Source of the DNA: Leptolyngbya sp. CCY15150
GTDB lineage: Bacteria > Cyanobacteriota > Cyanobacteriia > RECH01
DNA length: 64,000 nucleotides
Reading direction: 5' to 3'
NCBI RefSeq assembly: GCF_016888135.1
Contig: NZ_JACSWB010000292.1
Location: 1-64,000 of the forward strand
The notes below the pieces were generated by a model. The model saw only the letters and a list, made by a program, of their open reading frames with translations. It did no database searches and was not told the origin of the DNA. Below, one piece after another: positions 10,159-19,394 of this stretch. Position 1 is the first letter of the stretch. Each line of letters opens with the position of its first letter. The position numbers were made by a program, and so were the translations under genes.

Positions 10159-11328
10159 CTAATCAATAGGAAGCACCGATGCAGAAAGACCCTGGCTAGA
10201 GAGCGATCGCTGTAGTTGATCCGCCGCCGTCCGGTCTTCAAACAAACCTGCCTGCATGACGGTGCGCCCGTTAAGATTGGTACGGAACGCATCAGGGACA
10301 AGCGATCGCACCTGCGCTTCCTGCTGAGAGGAGGTGGTGTTGACAATCACCCGGTAATTAAAGCCCAGAGCTGCCGCTTGGGGCGACGGGGCCGCTACGG
10401 CCACATTGGGCATCAGGGTTGTATTCCCCAAAGGCGGCGTCATATTGGGAACGGGTTCCAGCGGTGTAGGCGGCGGCAACACCGGCGGTGCTCCTTGTGC
10501 CACCGGAGGAGGTGTAGGGGTAGGAGTGGGCGGCTGAGGCGGCGCTGCCCCTAGTTGCGTGGGAGTTTGACCAAACTCAATCCAGCCGTCGGTAGCCGGT
10601 TGCGTGGGTGCGGCGGGCGGCGCAACAGTGACGGGAGCAGGCACCAAGGCAGGAGGCTCCACCACGTCTGGCTCATCTGGCTCAAGGTCTGGTGTAGAAA
10701 AGTCTGGACGGACTACAGGCTCTGCAGACGGCGGCAGGGTCACCGATAGTTCTCGCTGAGGTGCTGCTGCGATGGTGGAGCGCAGATCCTGTTCATGGGT
10801 GAGGTAGAAATGGCCTAGGGTTTGCCCATCATAGGCTCGTTGGGAAATATACCAGCTTGGATACAGGTAGATTTTGGCAAAACCCGTGGTGATGCGGTTG
10901 GTTTGACCAAGGGCGAAACTGGGGGCAGAGCGATCGCGATCGGGCACCGCCATGAGCACCAAGCTATCGCTCGATCGCATCAAGCGCAGGCTGTAGTCCA
11001 TGCCGAGATCTTGACCTGCCATGCGAACAGAATAGCCATTGCTATCGGTGCTGCGGCCACAGATGCCGGTGAAGTCAAATGAGGTGAGCAGCAGATCAAC
11101 CACGCCATTTTGCTCACTCCAGCAGGCGCGTTCACTCGACAGTTGCCGCAACAGCAGCAGTTGGTGGTTCTCCCCCACTGGAGTAGCCACCAAAATGAAG
11201 TCCTCTGCCGGGACGCTCTGCTGCTCAAACTCAACGGCGATCGCCGGAGCACTTGCACCCACACCAGCCACCATCAAGCCCATACTTAGCAGCAGCGATC
11301 GCATCTTCCCAACGCTTCGACTCACCAT
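10159..11328 (-). CDS. Secreted DUF3747 protein with C-terminal SPOR-like domain
   Basis: About 389 residues from the ATG at 11328 (GTG 11361 and ATG 11355 lie in frame upstream). A signal peptide, MRSLLLSMGLMVAGVGA...APAIA, is followed by the DUF3747 domain (about 30-190) with paired cysteines in RACWSEQNG and TGICGRS. A 120-residue Pro/Thr/Val-rich linker comes next. The last 75 residues (YRVIVNTTSSQQEAQVRSL, VMQAGLFEDRTAADQLQRSL) look like a SPOR peptidoglycan-binding domain. That suggests an envelope protein tethered near septal or denuded peptidoglycan. GAAGAAG precedes the ATG. Monocistronic. Confidence 0.85.
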   Translation of the reverse strand: MVSRSVGKMRSLLLSMGLMVAGVGASAPAIAVEFEQQSVPAEDFILVATPVGENHQLLLLRQLSSERACWSEQNGVVDLLLTSFDFTGICGRSTDSNGYSVRMAGQDLGMDYSLRLMRSSDSLVLMAVPDRDRSAPSFALGQTNRITTGFAKIYLYPSWYISQRAYDGQTLGHFYLTHEQDLRSTIAAAPQRELSVTLPPSAEPVVRPDFSTPDLEPDEPDVVEPPALVPAPVTVAPPAAPTQPATDGWIEFGQTPTQLGAAPPQPPTPTPTPPPVAQGAPPVLPPPTPLEPVPNMTPPLGNTTLMPNVAVAAPSPQAAALGFNYRVIVNTTSSQQEAQVRSLVPDAFRTNLNGRTVMQAGLFEDRTAADQLQRSLSSQGLSASVLPID

Positions 11329-11813
11329 AGCTTCTTCATTCCTTCGCTTCACCATGCCCACATGTATTCATGGATAACAACTCGTCCACAGGACTACTGA
11401 CCCGAACCACGTTGCACCCAACCATCTTAATGAAGAGATCGTCTTTTTTGATCCGTGTTGTCAAATCTGGAACCGAGGGGCATCACGATCGAACCTTGGG
11501 GAGTTTGGCCGTTGGGGAGCTACAGCCCTATCCTGGTTCCTAATCTTCGTCAATTCTCGACGCTCACTTCAGCAGACCAGCTCGTTGCTGTATGAATTAG
11601 CCCTAAGTGTAGCGAAGAAGTGCAAACTTTGATCGCGGATCATCCCCAAATCTGGCCCAACGGCAACCCCTAATAACACCCCCTAACAACAACAAAGAGG
11701 GGTATTGCTCCCCTCTTTGCTGCACGTATGCACAATATTCAAATGGCGATCGCCCCTTGATCAAGCTAAAGCACCCTAAAGCAGGTTGCTATCACGAAAG
11801 CGATCGCAGCAGC
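11329..11813. other. Intergenic stretch between psbO and the DUF3747 gene
   Basis: No gene is seen. It holds the psbO terminator hairpin (11693-11719) and the promoter region of the DUF3747 gene. A short AT-rich element CTTTTTTGATC lies at about 11443. Confidence 0.5.
11693..11719 (-). terminator. Hairpin downstream of psbO
   Basis: CAAAGAGGGG and CCCCTCTTTG form a perfect 10-bp stem with a 7-base loop. On the minus strand it is followed by TTGTTGTT rather than a pure T run. It lies about 95 bases after the psbO stop. Confidence 0.7.
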
Positions 11814-12644
11814 CTAAGCTTCCGATGGTTCAACCCGAGCGTAGAACAAGCCACGGATTTTGACGTCTAGAGCTTCGTCGGTTCCCATATCGGTATCCGA
11901 AGGTTGCTCACTCTCAAACGTTCCAGCAATTTCGCCCGTGTAGCCATCTACCTTGGCGACCTGCAGGGAAATGTGACCTTCGCCCGTTTCAAAGCTCTTG
12001 ACATTTTCCCGACGGATTTCTTCGCTGTCTGCCCGAGCTGGCAAAGCAACGGCGTTGTCATACCCAGTCGTCAAACCCCGACCTTTTGGATCAAGGAAGT
12101 TGGACGTACGGTAGGACGGAACTCGGAAGGTACCTTCTAGGTCACTGGACGTGTTGATGGCACCCAAGCCCGGCTGGCTCTTAGCTACTAAACCCTTGAT
12201 GGTGAACAGGAAGGGTACCTGTTCGCCGCCCGGCAGGAGAACGGTGATGGCTTGGAAGTCAAAACCACCTTCTTCAACAAACGTGACCGACCCATCGGGT
12301 TCAGCCTTGAGCTTGCCGCTTACTTGGTCAATGGTTGATGTACGACGAGTCAGCGCCTTACCCGCAATGAAGCGAGATTCTTGGCGCTTATTGGTCGATT
12401 CTTCCTTAACAAAGTAGGACGTTGGCTCTAGACAAAGCTCGCGAATGACAAAGGATCCATCACCCTCAATAGGAATGGCTCCTCGGCTGACTTCACCAAG
12501 CTGAGGGCATTTGTTGGCTAGCCCGGTGCCACGAATTTGTTCGTAGGTGAGTGGGCCGTCCGCCGCATCTGGAGCCTCACTACACGCAGTTAAAAAGCCT
12601 AAACATAATGCCAGGAATGCGGCAACGAAAGCGCGATACCTCAT
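11814..12644 (-). CDS. psbO: Photosystem II manganese-stabilizing protein
   Basis: A 276-residue PsbO of full length. The N-terminal signal has a lipobox-like end, FLTAC, as in other cyanobacterial PsbO precursors. The mature part opens with LTYEQIRGTGLANKCPQL; the Cys there and that in LCLEPT form the conserved disulfide. GGFDFQAITVLLPGGEQVPF, FRVPSYRTSNFLDPKGRG and the C-terminal IRGLFYARVEP complete the barrel. PsbO sits on the lumenal face of photosystem II and stabilises the Mn4CaO5 cluster. AGAGGTTAATC is its ribosome site. It is divergent from the TnpB element, whose left hairpin lies about 280 bp upstream of the psbO start. Confidence 0.97.
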   Translation of the reverse strand: MRYRAFVAAFLALCLGFLTACSEAPDAADGPLTYEQIRGTGLANKCPQLGEVSRGAIPIEGDGSFVIRELCLEPTSYFVKEESTNKRQESRFIAGKALTRRTSTIDQVSGKLKAEPDGSVTFVEEGGFDFQAITVLLPGGEQVPFLFTIKGLVAKSQPGLGAINTSSDLEGTFRVPSYRTSNFLDPKGRGLTTGYDNAVALPARADSEEIRRENVKSFETGEGHISLQVAKVDGYTGEIAGTFESEQPSDTDMGTDEALDVKIRGLFYARVEPSEA

Positions 12645-12970
12645 GATTAACCTCTATGTGAATGCAAAATCCCCACCAATATTCCGAATGCGTATAACCG
12701 GCTTCTGACGCGCAGGCGCAGGACGTCAGATGCGTTGTGCAACTGCTAGGGCGTGCTTTGCAATCACAAGGCGATCGCAAACTCCGTTGTCCTAGTCACC
12801 GAGACAAGCCTAGTCATCTAAACCAGCTCGGGTTCAATAAACTCTGCGCGAAACGCAAGCGATTAGAAGCCTAAAGTGGTTCTCGTATAAGTCTCATAGA
12901 GCATGTTACCAAAGAACTGGATCTAAAGCCTTGTCCTTCTGAGACGGCTTTTTATGTTGCATAATACGAC
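12645..12970. other. psbO upstream region and left flank of the TnpB element
   Basis: No gene. The proximal 250 bases should carry the psbO promoter on the minus strand. The distal part holds the left-end hairpin of the transposable element. Confidence 0.5.
12925..12951 (+). repeat. Left-end imperfect hairpin of the TnpB element
   Basis: AAAGCC at 12925-12930 pairs with GGCTTT at 12946-12951. Inside, TTGTC faces GAGAC with two mismatches around a CTTCT loop. Bulged hairpins of this kind are recognition structures at IS200/IS605 ends. It also looks like a terminator because TTTTT follows, which could protect psbO-side transcripts from entering the element. Confidence 0.6.
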
Positions 12971-14119
12971 ATGACGATGATTGTGCTTGAGTTCAAAGCC
13001 TACGGTAAATCTCAGCAAGACCGGGCGATCAGCGACGCGATCCGGACTGTTCAATTCATTCGTAACCAGTCCATCCGATATTGGATGGACAACCGGGGCA
13101 CTGACCAGAATGATCTGCAAAAGCTTTGCGCCAGACTTGCTAAAGAATTTCCTTTTGCGGCAGACCTCAACAGCATGGCTCGGCAGGCCAGCGCAGAACG
13201 AGCATGGCGTGCAATCTGTCGGTTCTATGAAAACTGCAAAAAAGCCATCCCTGGAAAAAAGGGGTTCCCCTTGTTCCAGAAGGATAATCGTTCGGTGGAA
13301 TACAAGACCTCTGGGTGGAAGCTTGCAGAGAACCGTAAGGCTATCACCTTCACCGACAAAAAGGGAATCGGCACCTTGAAGCTCAAGGGTACCCGCGACC
13401 TACACTCATACTCAATCGATCAGATCAAACGGGTTCGAATCGTCAGGAGAGCAGATGGGTACTACATCCAATTTTGTATTCGGGTAGAGCGTACTGAGTC
13501 CGTAGAGCCGTCTGGTCGAGCTATCGGTCTGGACGTTGGACTGAGGGAGTTCTACACCGATAGCAATGGTGAAGTAGTCGCAAATCCCCGGTATCTCAGG
13601 AAGGGTGAAGAACGTCTAAAACAGGCGCAACGCATTGTTTCAAGGAGGGTTAAGGGGGGGCAAAACCGGGCAAAAGCAAGGGCAGTTTTGGGTAAGCGCC
13701 ATCTCAAAATAAGTAGGCAACGTAAAGATTTTGCTGTGAAGTTAGCAAGATGCGTCATCCAGTCTAACGACTTGGTGGTCTACGAAGACTTGAGGATCAA
13801 GAATATGGTGCAAAATCACCACCTTGCCAAGTCGATTAGCGACGCTTCTTGGTATCAGTTTCGAGTGTGGTTGACCTATTTTGGCAAGGTGTTTGGCAAG
13901 GTCATCATCGCCGTTCCACCTCACAGAACTAGCCAGGAATGCTCTGGTTGCGGTGCGATTGTCCAGAAAACGCTATCCACTCGGACTCATGTGTGTCGGT
14001 GTGGATGCGTCCTAGATAGAGATCACAACGCAGCGAGAAACATCCTCAGTCGGGGATTGAGTACGGTAGGGCATACCGGAACTTTTGCGCTAGACGCAAG
14101 CAACGCTTCAGGAGAATGA
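12971..14119 (+). CDS. tnpB: RNA-guided endonuclease TnpB
   Basis: A 382-residue TnpB. An N-terminal helix-turn region (FIRNQSIRYWMD) and a wedge/beta-barrel part precede the RuvC-like nuclease. Asp188 in GLDVG, Glu272 in YEDL and Asp351 in DRDHNAARN form a complete catalytic triad. A zinc finger sits between the last two RuvC motifs (CSGCG at 324-328, CRCGC at 342-346). Members cut double-stranded DNA guided by an RNA made from the element's 3' end and so keep the element in place after excision. The sequence shows no truncation, so the protein may be active. ATG at 12971, with another two codons on. It sits between psbO and a hypothetical gene. Confidence 0.95.
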   Translation: MTMIVLEFKAYGKSQQDRAISDAIRTVQFIRNQSIRYWMDNRGTDQNDLQKLCARLAKEFPFAADLNSMARQASAERAWRAICRFYENCKKAIPGKKGFPLFQKDNRSVEYKTSGWKLAENRKAITFTDKKGIGTLKLKGTRDLHSYSIDQIKRVRIVRRADGYYIQFCIRVERTESVEPSGRAIGLDVGLREFYTDSNGEVVANPRYLRKGEERLKQAQRIVSRRVKGGQNRAKARAVLGKRHLKISRQRKDFAVKLARCVIQSNDLVVYEDLRIKNMVQNHHLAKSISDASWYQFRVWLTYFGKVFGKVIIAVPPHRTSQECSGCGAIVQKTLSTRTHVCRCGCVLDRDHNAARNILSRGLSTVGHTGTFALDASNASGE

Positions 14120-14206
14120 GCCTCTACCTTGGTTGGAGCCATCCTGTCAAGGCAAGCTGATTCGTTGAGTGAAGAATCCCCACGCCTTTAGGCTAGGGAG
14201 TGTCAA
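13960..14206 (+). ncRNA. Candidate omega (guide) RNA region of TnpB
   Basis: In this family the guide RNA overlaps the 3' end of tnpB and runs through the right end; the bases just outside the element act as the guide. Here the right end carries a hairpin with stem CCC/GGG plus GCCT/AGGC (14178-14198) after GAAGAAT, then GAGTGTCAA. That layout matches the RNA scaffold end of characterised TnpB elements. The 5' limit is a guess. The guide would begin near 14207. This is inferred from family knowledge and hairpin position. Confidence 0.5.
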
Positions 14207-14342
14207 AAGACCTTGTCGCCTTATTTTGGCGCAAGTCCGCAAATTCAAGCAGCGCAAAGACCCACAAGACAAAATCGGGTGCGTCTCGGGATGAGAGCAG
14301 CTACGATGATGAAACCCACTCCTGAGATACAACAGGCTACTT

Positions 14343-14702
14343 ATGAATCAACGTGTTCCCTCGACCAATCCAACATCATTGCCAGGAAAACTGTCCGTCG
14401 ATCCCAGCACCTACCCAGAAGATTTACAGGCGATCGCCACCTTGGTTCAAGATGCAGCCATCGGCCGCAAAGACGACTGTTTGAGCCTGCTGTCGTTGCT
14501 GCGGCTATTGGAAGCGCTCCACCGCGATATCCGCGAGCATCTTTTTCAAGACACCCTGCCTAGAAATCGGCAAAATCTCTACGCCCTACTACGAGACATT
14601 GAAGCCAATGGCGGTTGGCCCTACATTCATCGCATGAAAATTCGTCGATTGCTCGATAACGTGCCGATGCCCGATGACTCGGATTCATCTCCCCTAGCCT
14701 AA
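14343..14702 (+). CDS. Hypothetical cyanobacterial protein
   Basis: A 119-residue protein that I do not recognise. After about 20 polar residues it is predominantly helical: PEDLQAIATLVQDAAIG, then LLSLLRLLEALHRDIREHLF, then LYALLRDIEANGGWPYIHRM and KIRRLLDNV. No signal, membrane span or metal motif is evident. HIP1-related sites and codon use match the resident chromosome, so it was there before the TnpB element. It precedes clpP in the same direction by about 95 bp and may share its transcript. Confidence 0.75.
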   Translation: MNQRVPSTNPTSLPGKLSVDPSTYPEDLQAIATLVQDAAIGRKDDCLSLLSLLRLLEALHRDIREHLFQDTLPRNRQNLYALLRDIEANGGWPYIHRMKIRRLLDNVPMPDDSDSSPLA

Positions 14703-14798
14703 GCACCGAGTATCTTCAGTGGCGTTGATTGAGCGATCGCCCCCGACGATCCAAGCAAATCGGTAGAATAGGGCAAAGACCTGTTAGCAGTAAGCTCC

Positions 14799-15407
14799 AT
14801 GATTCCTACAGTTATTGAACAATCTGGTCGTGGCGAACGCGCCTTTGACATTTACTCCCGTCTCCTGCGCGAGCGGATCATCTTCTTGGGGCAAAAAGTT
14901 GACTCTGACCTAGCCAACCTCATTGTGGCCCAGATGCTGTACCTCGAATCGGAAGACTCCGAGAAGGATATTTACCTCTATATCAACTCTCCCGGTGGGT
15001 CTGTGATGGCAGGTCTGGGTATTTTTGACACCATGAACCACATCCGCCCCGATGTTTGCACCATCTGCGTAGGTTTGGCGGCCAGCATGGGAGCCTTCTT
15101 GCTCAGCGCCGGCAAAAAAGGCAAGCGCATGAGTCTACCCCACTCTCGGATTATGATCCACCAACCCATTGGGGGAGCCCAGGGGCAAGCCGCTGATATT
15201 GAAATTCAAGCCAAAGAAATTTTGTACCACAAGCGCCGACTCAACGAGTGGCTGGCCAATCACACCGGCCAACCCCTAGAGCGCATCGAGGAAGACACCG
15301 AACGGGACTTCTTCATGTCTGCCCACGAAGCGATGGAGTATGGACTGGTGGATCAGGTCATTGATAACCAATCCGTCGGTAGCCGTCCTCTGTCTATGGA
15401 TCAATAG
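14799..15407 (+). CDS. clpP: ATP-dependent Clp protease proteolytic subunit
   Basis: A 202-residue ClpP of normal length. The Ser-His-Asp triad is complete: Ser96 in GLAASMGAF, His121 in IMIHQP and Asp170 in [14 protein letters not shown] is the substrate-binding strand. ClpP forms tetradecamers that degrade unfolded protein with ClpC or ClpX. Cyanobacteria carry several clpP genes plus the inactive clpR; the intact triad makes this a catalytic one. No clpX or clpR is adjacent. A 30-bp perfect palindrome downstream probably terminates it. Confidence 0.97.
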   Translation: MIPTVIEQSGRGERAFDIYSRLLRERIIFLGQKVDSDLANLIVAQMLYLESEDSEKDIYLYINSPGGSVMAGLGIFDTMNHIRPDVCTICVGLAASMGAFLLSAGKKGKRMSLPHSRIMIHQPIGGAQGQAADIEIQAKEILYHKRRLNEWLANHTGQPLERIEEDTERDFFMSAHEAMEYGLVDQVIDNQSVGSRPLSMDQ

Positions 15408-15461
15408 GGTCAGAACTCAAGAGGGTCAGGACTCCCTAGATTCACACCTCAAAAGAGTCAG

Positions 15462-15491
15462 CTCTGCTAGAAGCGATCGCTTCTAGCAGAG
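15462..15491 (+). terminator. 30-bp perfect palindrome after clpP, centred on HIP1
   Basis: CTCTGCTAGAA, GCGATCGC and TTCTAGCAGAG read identically on both strands. It lies between clpP and the convergent gene at 15521-16180. On the plus strand GTTTCCC follows, a weak T tract. It probably acts as a bidirectional terminator. Confidence 0.65.
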
Positions 15492-15520
15492 TTTCCCATG
15501 CCTAAACCCCAGCCCAAACC

Positions 15521-16180
15521 CTACTGCGCTTCTAGAAAACCGAGGAAGTCCATCAGTTCCGAGTCGGTCAATTCTTGGCGGGTTTCTTTGCCATAGGTTC
15601 TCCGCAAATGGTCTCGCCCTTGGGATTTTGACCATCCCAACCGCCGCATTTCCACCAAAATTTTTGCAATATCATCCGATCGATCCACATTCCCTAGAGG
15701 CACATCAGCGGGTGGAGATTCTGCTGGATAGGGGGTAGGAAAACTAGACAATGGCTGCGATCGCTCCTCTGGCAGGGTCGGATGATCCCATGACTCCGAT
15801 CGCGGTCTGGGAGCGCTGACACCCACCGGCTCCGGCATGACCGGTTGACGAGGTTCTGGAGAGGTTGACCGAGATTCAAGGGAAAACTCAGGCGGTAAGG
15901 ATGGCGGCGTTGTGCTGGCAACCGACTGGGGTATGGGAGGAGCGGCTGGAGACGTCCACAACCCCAGCGATCGCAGCGCCCGTCCCTGAGCCCGATCTTC
16001 GGCCTGCTCGATCTGCGGATCGGCCGACAGCCCCGAAGCAGTGATGGTTTCCCCCAATTGCACATAGGCCCGCACCACATAAACGCCATCGTGCATAGCG
16101 AGAAGCTCGGTGATGAGACTGGCCGTGGGGTAATGGTCTCGAAATTGGGCAATGAGAGCAGGCAGCGTGGTGGAATCCAT
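15521..16180 (-). CDS. Hypothetical protein with ERF/Rad52-like N-terminal pattern
   Basis: A 219-residue protein in three parts. Residues 1-75 form a small alpha/beta domain. Its segments VYVVRAYVQLGETITASGLS and IEQAEDRAQGRALRSLG recall the beta-strand then E-AE--A-GRAL pattern seen in single-strand annealing proteins of the ERF/Rad52-like type. Residues about 76-165 are Pro/Ser/Arg rich and probably disordered. Residues about 166-219 form a conserved helical end, DIAKILVEMRRLGWSKSQGRDHL...ELMDFLGFLEAQ. A role in single-stranded DNA handling is a guess from pattern only. Convergent with clpP. Confidence 0.7.
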   Translation of the reverse strand: MDSTTLPALIAQFRDHYPTASLITELLAMHDGVYVVRAYVQLGETITASGLSADPQIEQAEDRAQGRALRSLGLWTSPAAPPIPQSVASTTPPSLPPEFSLESRSTSPEPRQPVMPEPVGVSAPRPRSESWDHPTLPEERSQPLSSFPTPYPAESPPADVPLGNVDRSDDIAKILVEMRRLGWSKSQGRDHLRRTYGKETRQELTDSELMDFLGFLEAQ

Positions 16181-16768
16181 GGGTTGGTATCAGGGTGGAC
16201 GTCAAAACAATGGGGTGAGTCGAGCTGGAGGCAGGCGCGATCGCTCGTTGGTCGTGAACAAGCTAGGGGGACATGGCAGCCGAGCTGGCACCCTGTCCGC
16301 CGCGATCGCCGGCTCCTCCGCAGCATAGCGTCTATGATTCACCAGCGAGGCACCAAAGAAGATGCACCGACGAAGCATGGTAGGGCGATCGCTCCCGACC
16401 AGAGTTTCTTCGACGACCTCCAAAATTCCCGAGGATAACGTTAAGCTAAATCAAGAACGTTCTCATGTTCGCTAGAAAACTGCCTGTTCGGTGCAGGTAG
16501 GAGGTATACAGCTAAGATTCCACGAGATCTAAGAACAATGGCATGGACTAGAGCTTGGCATGGCTCCCAAGAGGCTCCAAGAGGTCAAAGAGCTTGGGCC
16601 TAATCCATTCAGGCGGCTTCCCAGACACCTGAGTCATCCATCATTAGGATCGTACATATTAGAAGTTAGCATTTTGATCCATCAACCGTTGAGGTTCATG
16701 GATCAACACCTCTTTAGAGACGCCCCCAGCGTCAACCGTTTTGGCTCAGACTCGCATTTTTTAGGCTG
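16181..16768. other. Long leader region upstream of terC
   Basis: 588 bases without a credible gene. A 69-codon plus-strand frame at 16560 has no family features. The region includes the strong hairpin at 16674-16706, a second small hairpin GACGC/GCGTC at about 16720-16734, and the terC start. I looked for the Mn-sensing yybP-ykoY consensus often found before terC/alx genes and did not find it. Confidence 0.5.
16674..16706 (+). promoter_or_regulatory. Strong hairpin in the terC leader
   Basis: TTGATCCAT pairs perfectly with ATGGATCAA. After one C-C mismatch AACC pairs with GGTT around a GTTGA loop. No T tract follows. It lies 63 bases before the terC ATG, so it would be in the mRNA leader or act as an operator. 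Confidence 0.5.
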
Positions 16769-17536
16769 ATGTTAGACAAACTGCTCGAACTTTCACCCAA
16801 TGTTGGACTGGATACTCTCCTGCTGCTGCTGGTGCTCATTGCCCTAGAGGCAGTGCTATCGGCGGATAATGCGATCGCCCTCGCTGCGATCGCTCAGGGA
16901 TTAGGTAGCGCTGAACAGCAGCGCAAAGCGTTGAATATTGGGCTGGTTGCAGCGTTTACGCTCCGGGTCGTGCTCATTTTAACGGCGACGTGGGTCGTTC
17001 AGTTTTGGCAGTTTGAGCTGTTGGGAGCCGCCTATTTGCTTTGGCTCGTCTTCCAGTATTTTCGCTCGGATGACGATGGCAGCGCCCACCATCACCACGG
17101 GCCACGCTTCGCCTCGCTGTGGCAGGCTATCCCGATGATTGCCGTCACCGACCTAGCCTTTTCCTTAGACAGCGTGACCACGGCGATCGCCATTTCTCAA
17201 GAACGCTGGCTGGTGTTGACGGGGGGAGCGATCGGCGTGCTCACCCTCCGCTTCATGGCAGGTCTGTTCATTCGCTGGCTGGATGAGTTTGTCTACTTGG
17301 AAGATGCGGGATTTGTCACGGTGGGATTGGTGGGTGTGCGGCTGTTGCTGCGGGTGATCAATCCAGATTTTGTGCCTCCCGAATGGATCATGGTGATGCT
17401 GATTACCGCCCTGTTTGCCTGGGGCTTTTCGAAGCGTACAGAGCCGGCAGAGCCAGGGCGATCGCTGGAAAGTCCTACCCTGCCACCTATTCCAGAATCG
17501 GTCAAGGAGCCCCAAGAAGTCTCCATCGACGGATAG
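16769..17536 (+). CDS. TerC/Alx family integral membrane protein
   Basis: A 255-residue membrane protein with about seven spans. The family motifs are ALEAVLSADNAIALA in the first span, an acidic pair within the membrane, and TDLAFSLDSVTTAIAIS later. A His-rich loop, HHHHGPR, lies between them. A hydrophilic Pro/Glu-rich tail (about 220-255) follows the last span. TerC/Alx proteins export or handle metal ions, notably manganese; the plant relative is a thylakoid protein needed for membrane insertion. In a cyanobacterium a role in manganese supply to photosystem II is plausible. ATG follows the structured leader. Confidence 0.9.
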   Translation: MLDKLLELSPNVGLDTLLLLLVLIALEAVLSADNAIALAAIAQGLGSAEQQRKALNIGLVAAFTLRVVLILTATWVVQFWQFELLGAAYLLWLVFQYFRSDDDGSAHHHHGPRFASLWQAIPMIAVTDLAFSLDSVTTAIAISQERWLVLTGGAIGVLTLRFMAGLFIRWLDEFVYLEDAGFVTVGLVGVRLLLRVINPDFVPPEWIMVMLITALFAWGFSKRTEPAEPGRSLESPTLPPIPESVKEPQEVSIDG

Positions 17537-17629
17537 CGTGAGAGACCTGGCTGCACCAGCCGTAACCTGTCGGTGCTGTGGCACGCTGTGGCACAATGAA
17601 TGCGATATGGCTAGACCCATCTTTCCTGA

Positions 17630-19354
<1,725 letters not shown>

Positions 19355-19394
19355 GCGGTTGCCGATAGGCGAGCGGAGCCAACGGGCGTGAATT

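Larger units (their letters stand above)
12925..14206 (+). mobile_element. TnpB-only IS200/IS605-superfamily element (IS1341-like)
   Basis: One tnpB gene flanked by subterminal imperfect hairpins: left, AAAGCC...GGCTTT at 12925-12951; right, at 14178-14198, followed by GTGTCAA. There are no terminal inverted repeats or target duplication, as expected of this superfamily. No tnpA lies nearby, so movement would need a transposase in trans. The interior lacks the HIP1 octamer. Exact ends are estimates: the left end could be a few tens of bases upstream of the hairpin, and the right end is taken as the TCAA after the right hairpin. Confidence 0.8.

Noticed and set aside
16440-16768. yybP-ykoY manganese riboswitch before terC.
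   Set aside because: The conserved GGGGAGUAG-type core and its paired partner are not found; only unrelated hairpins are present.
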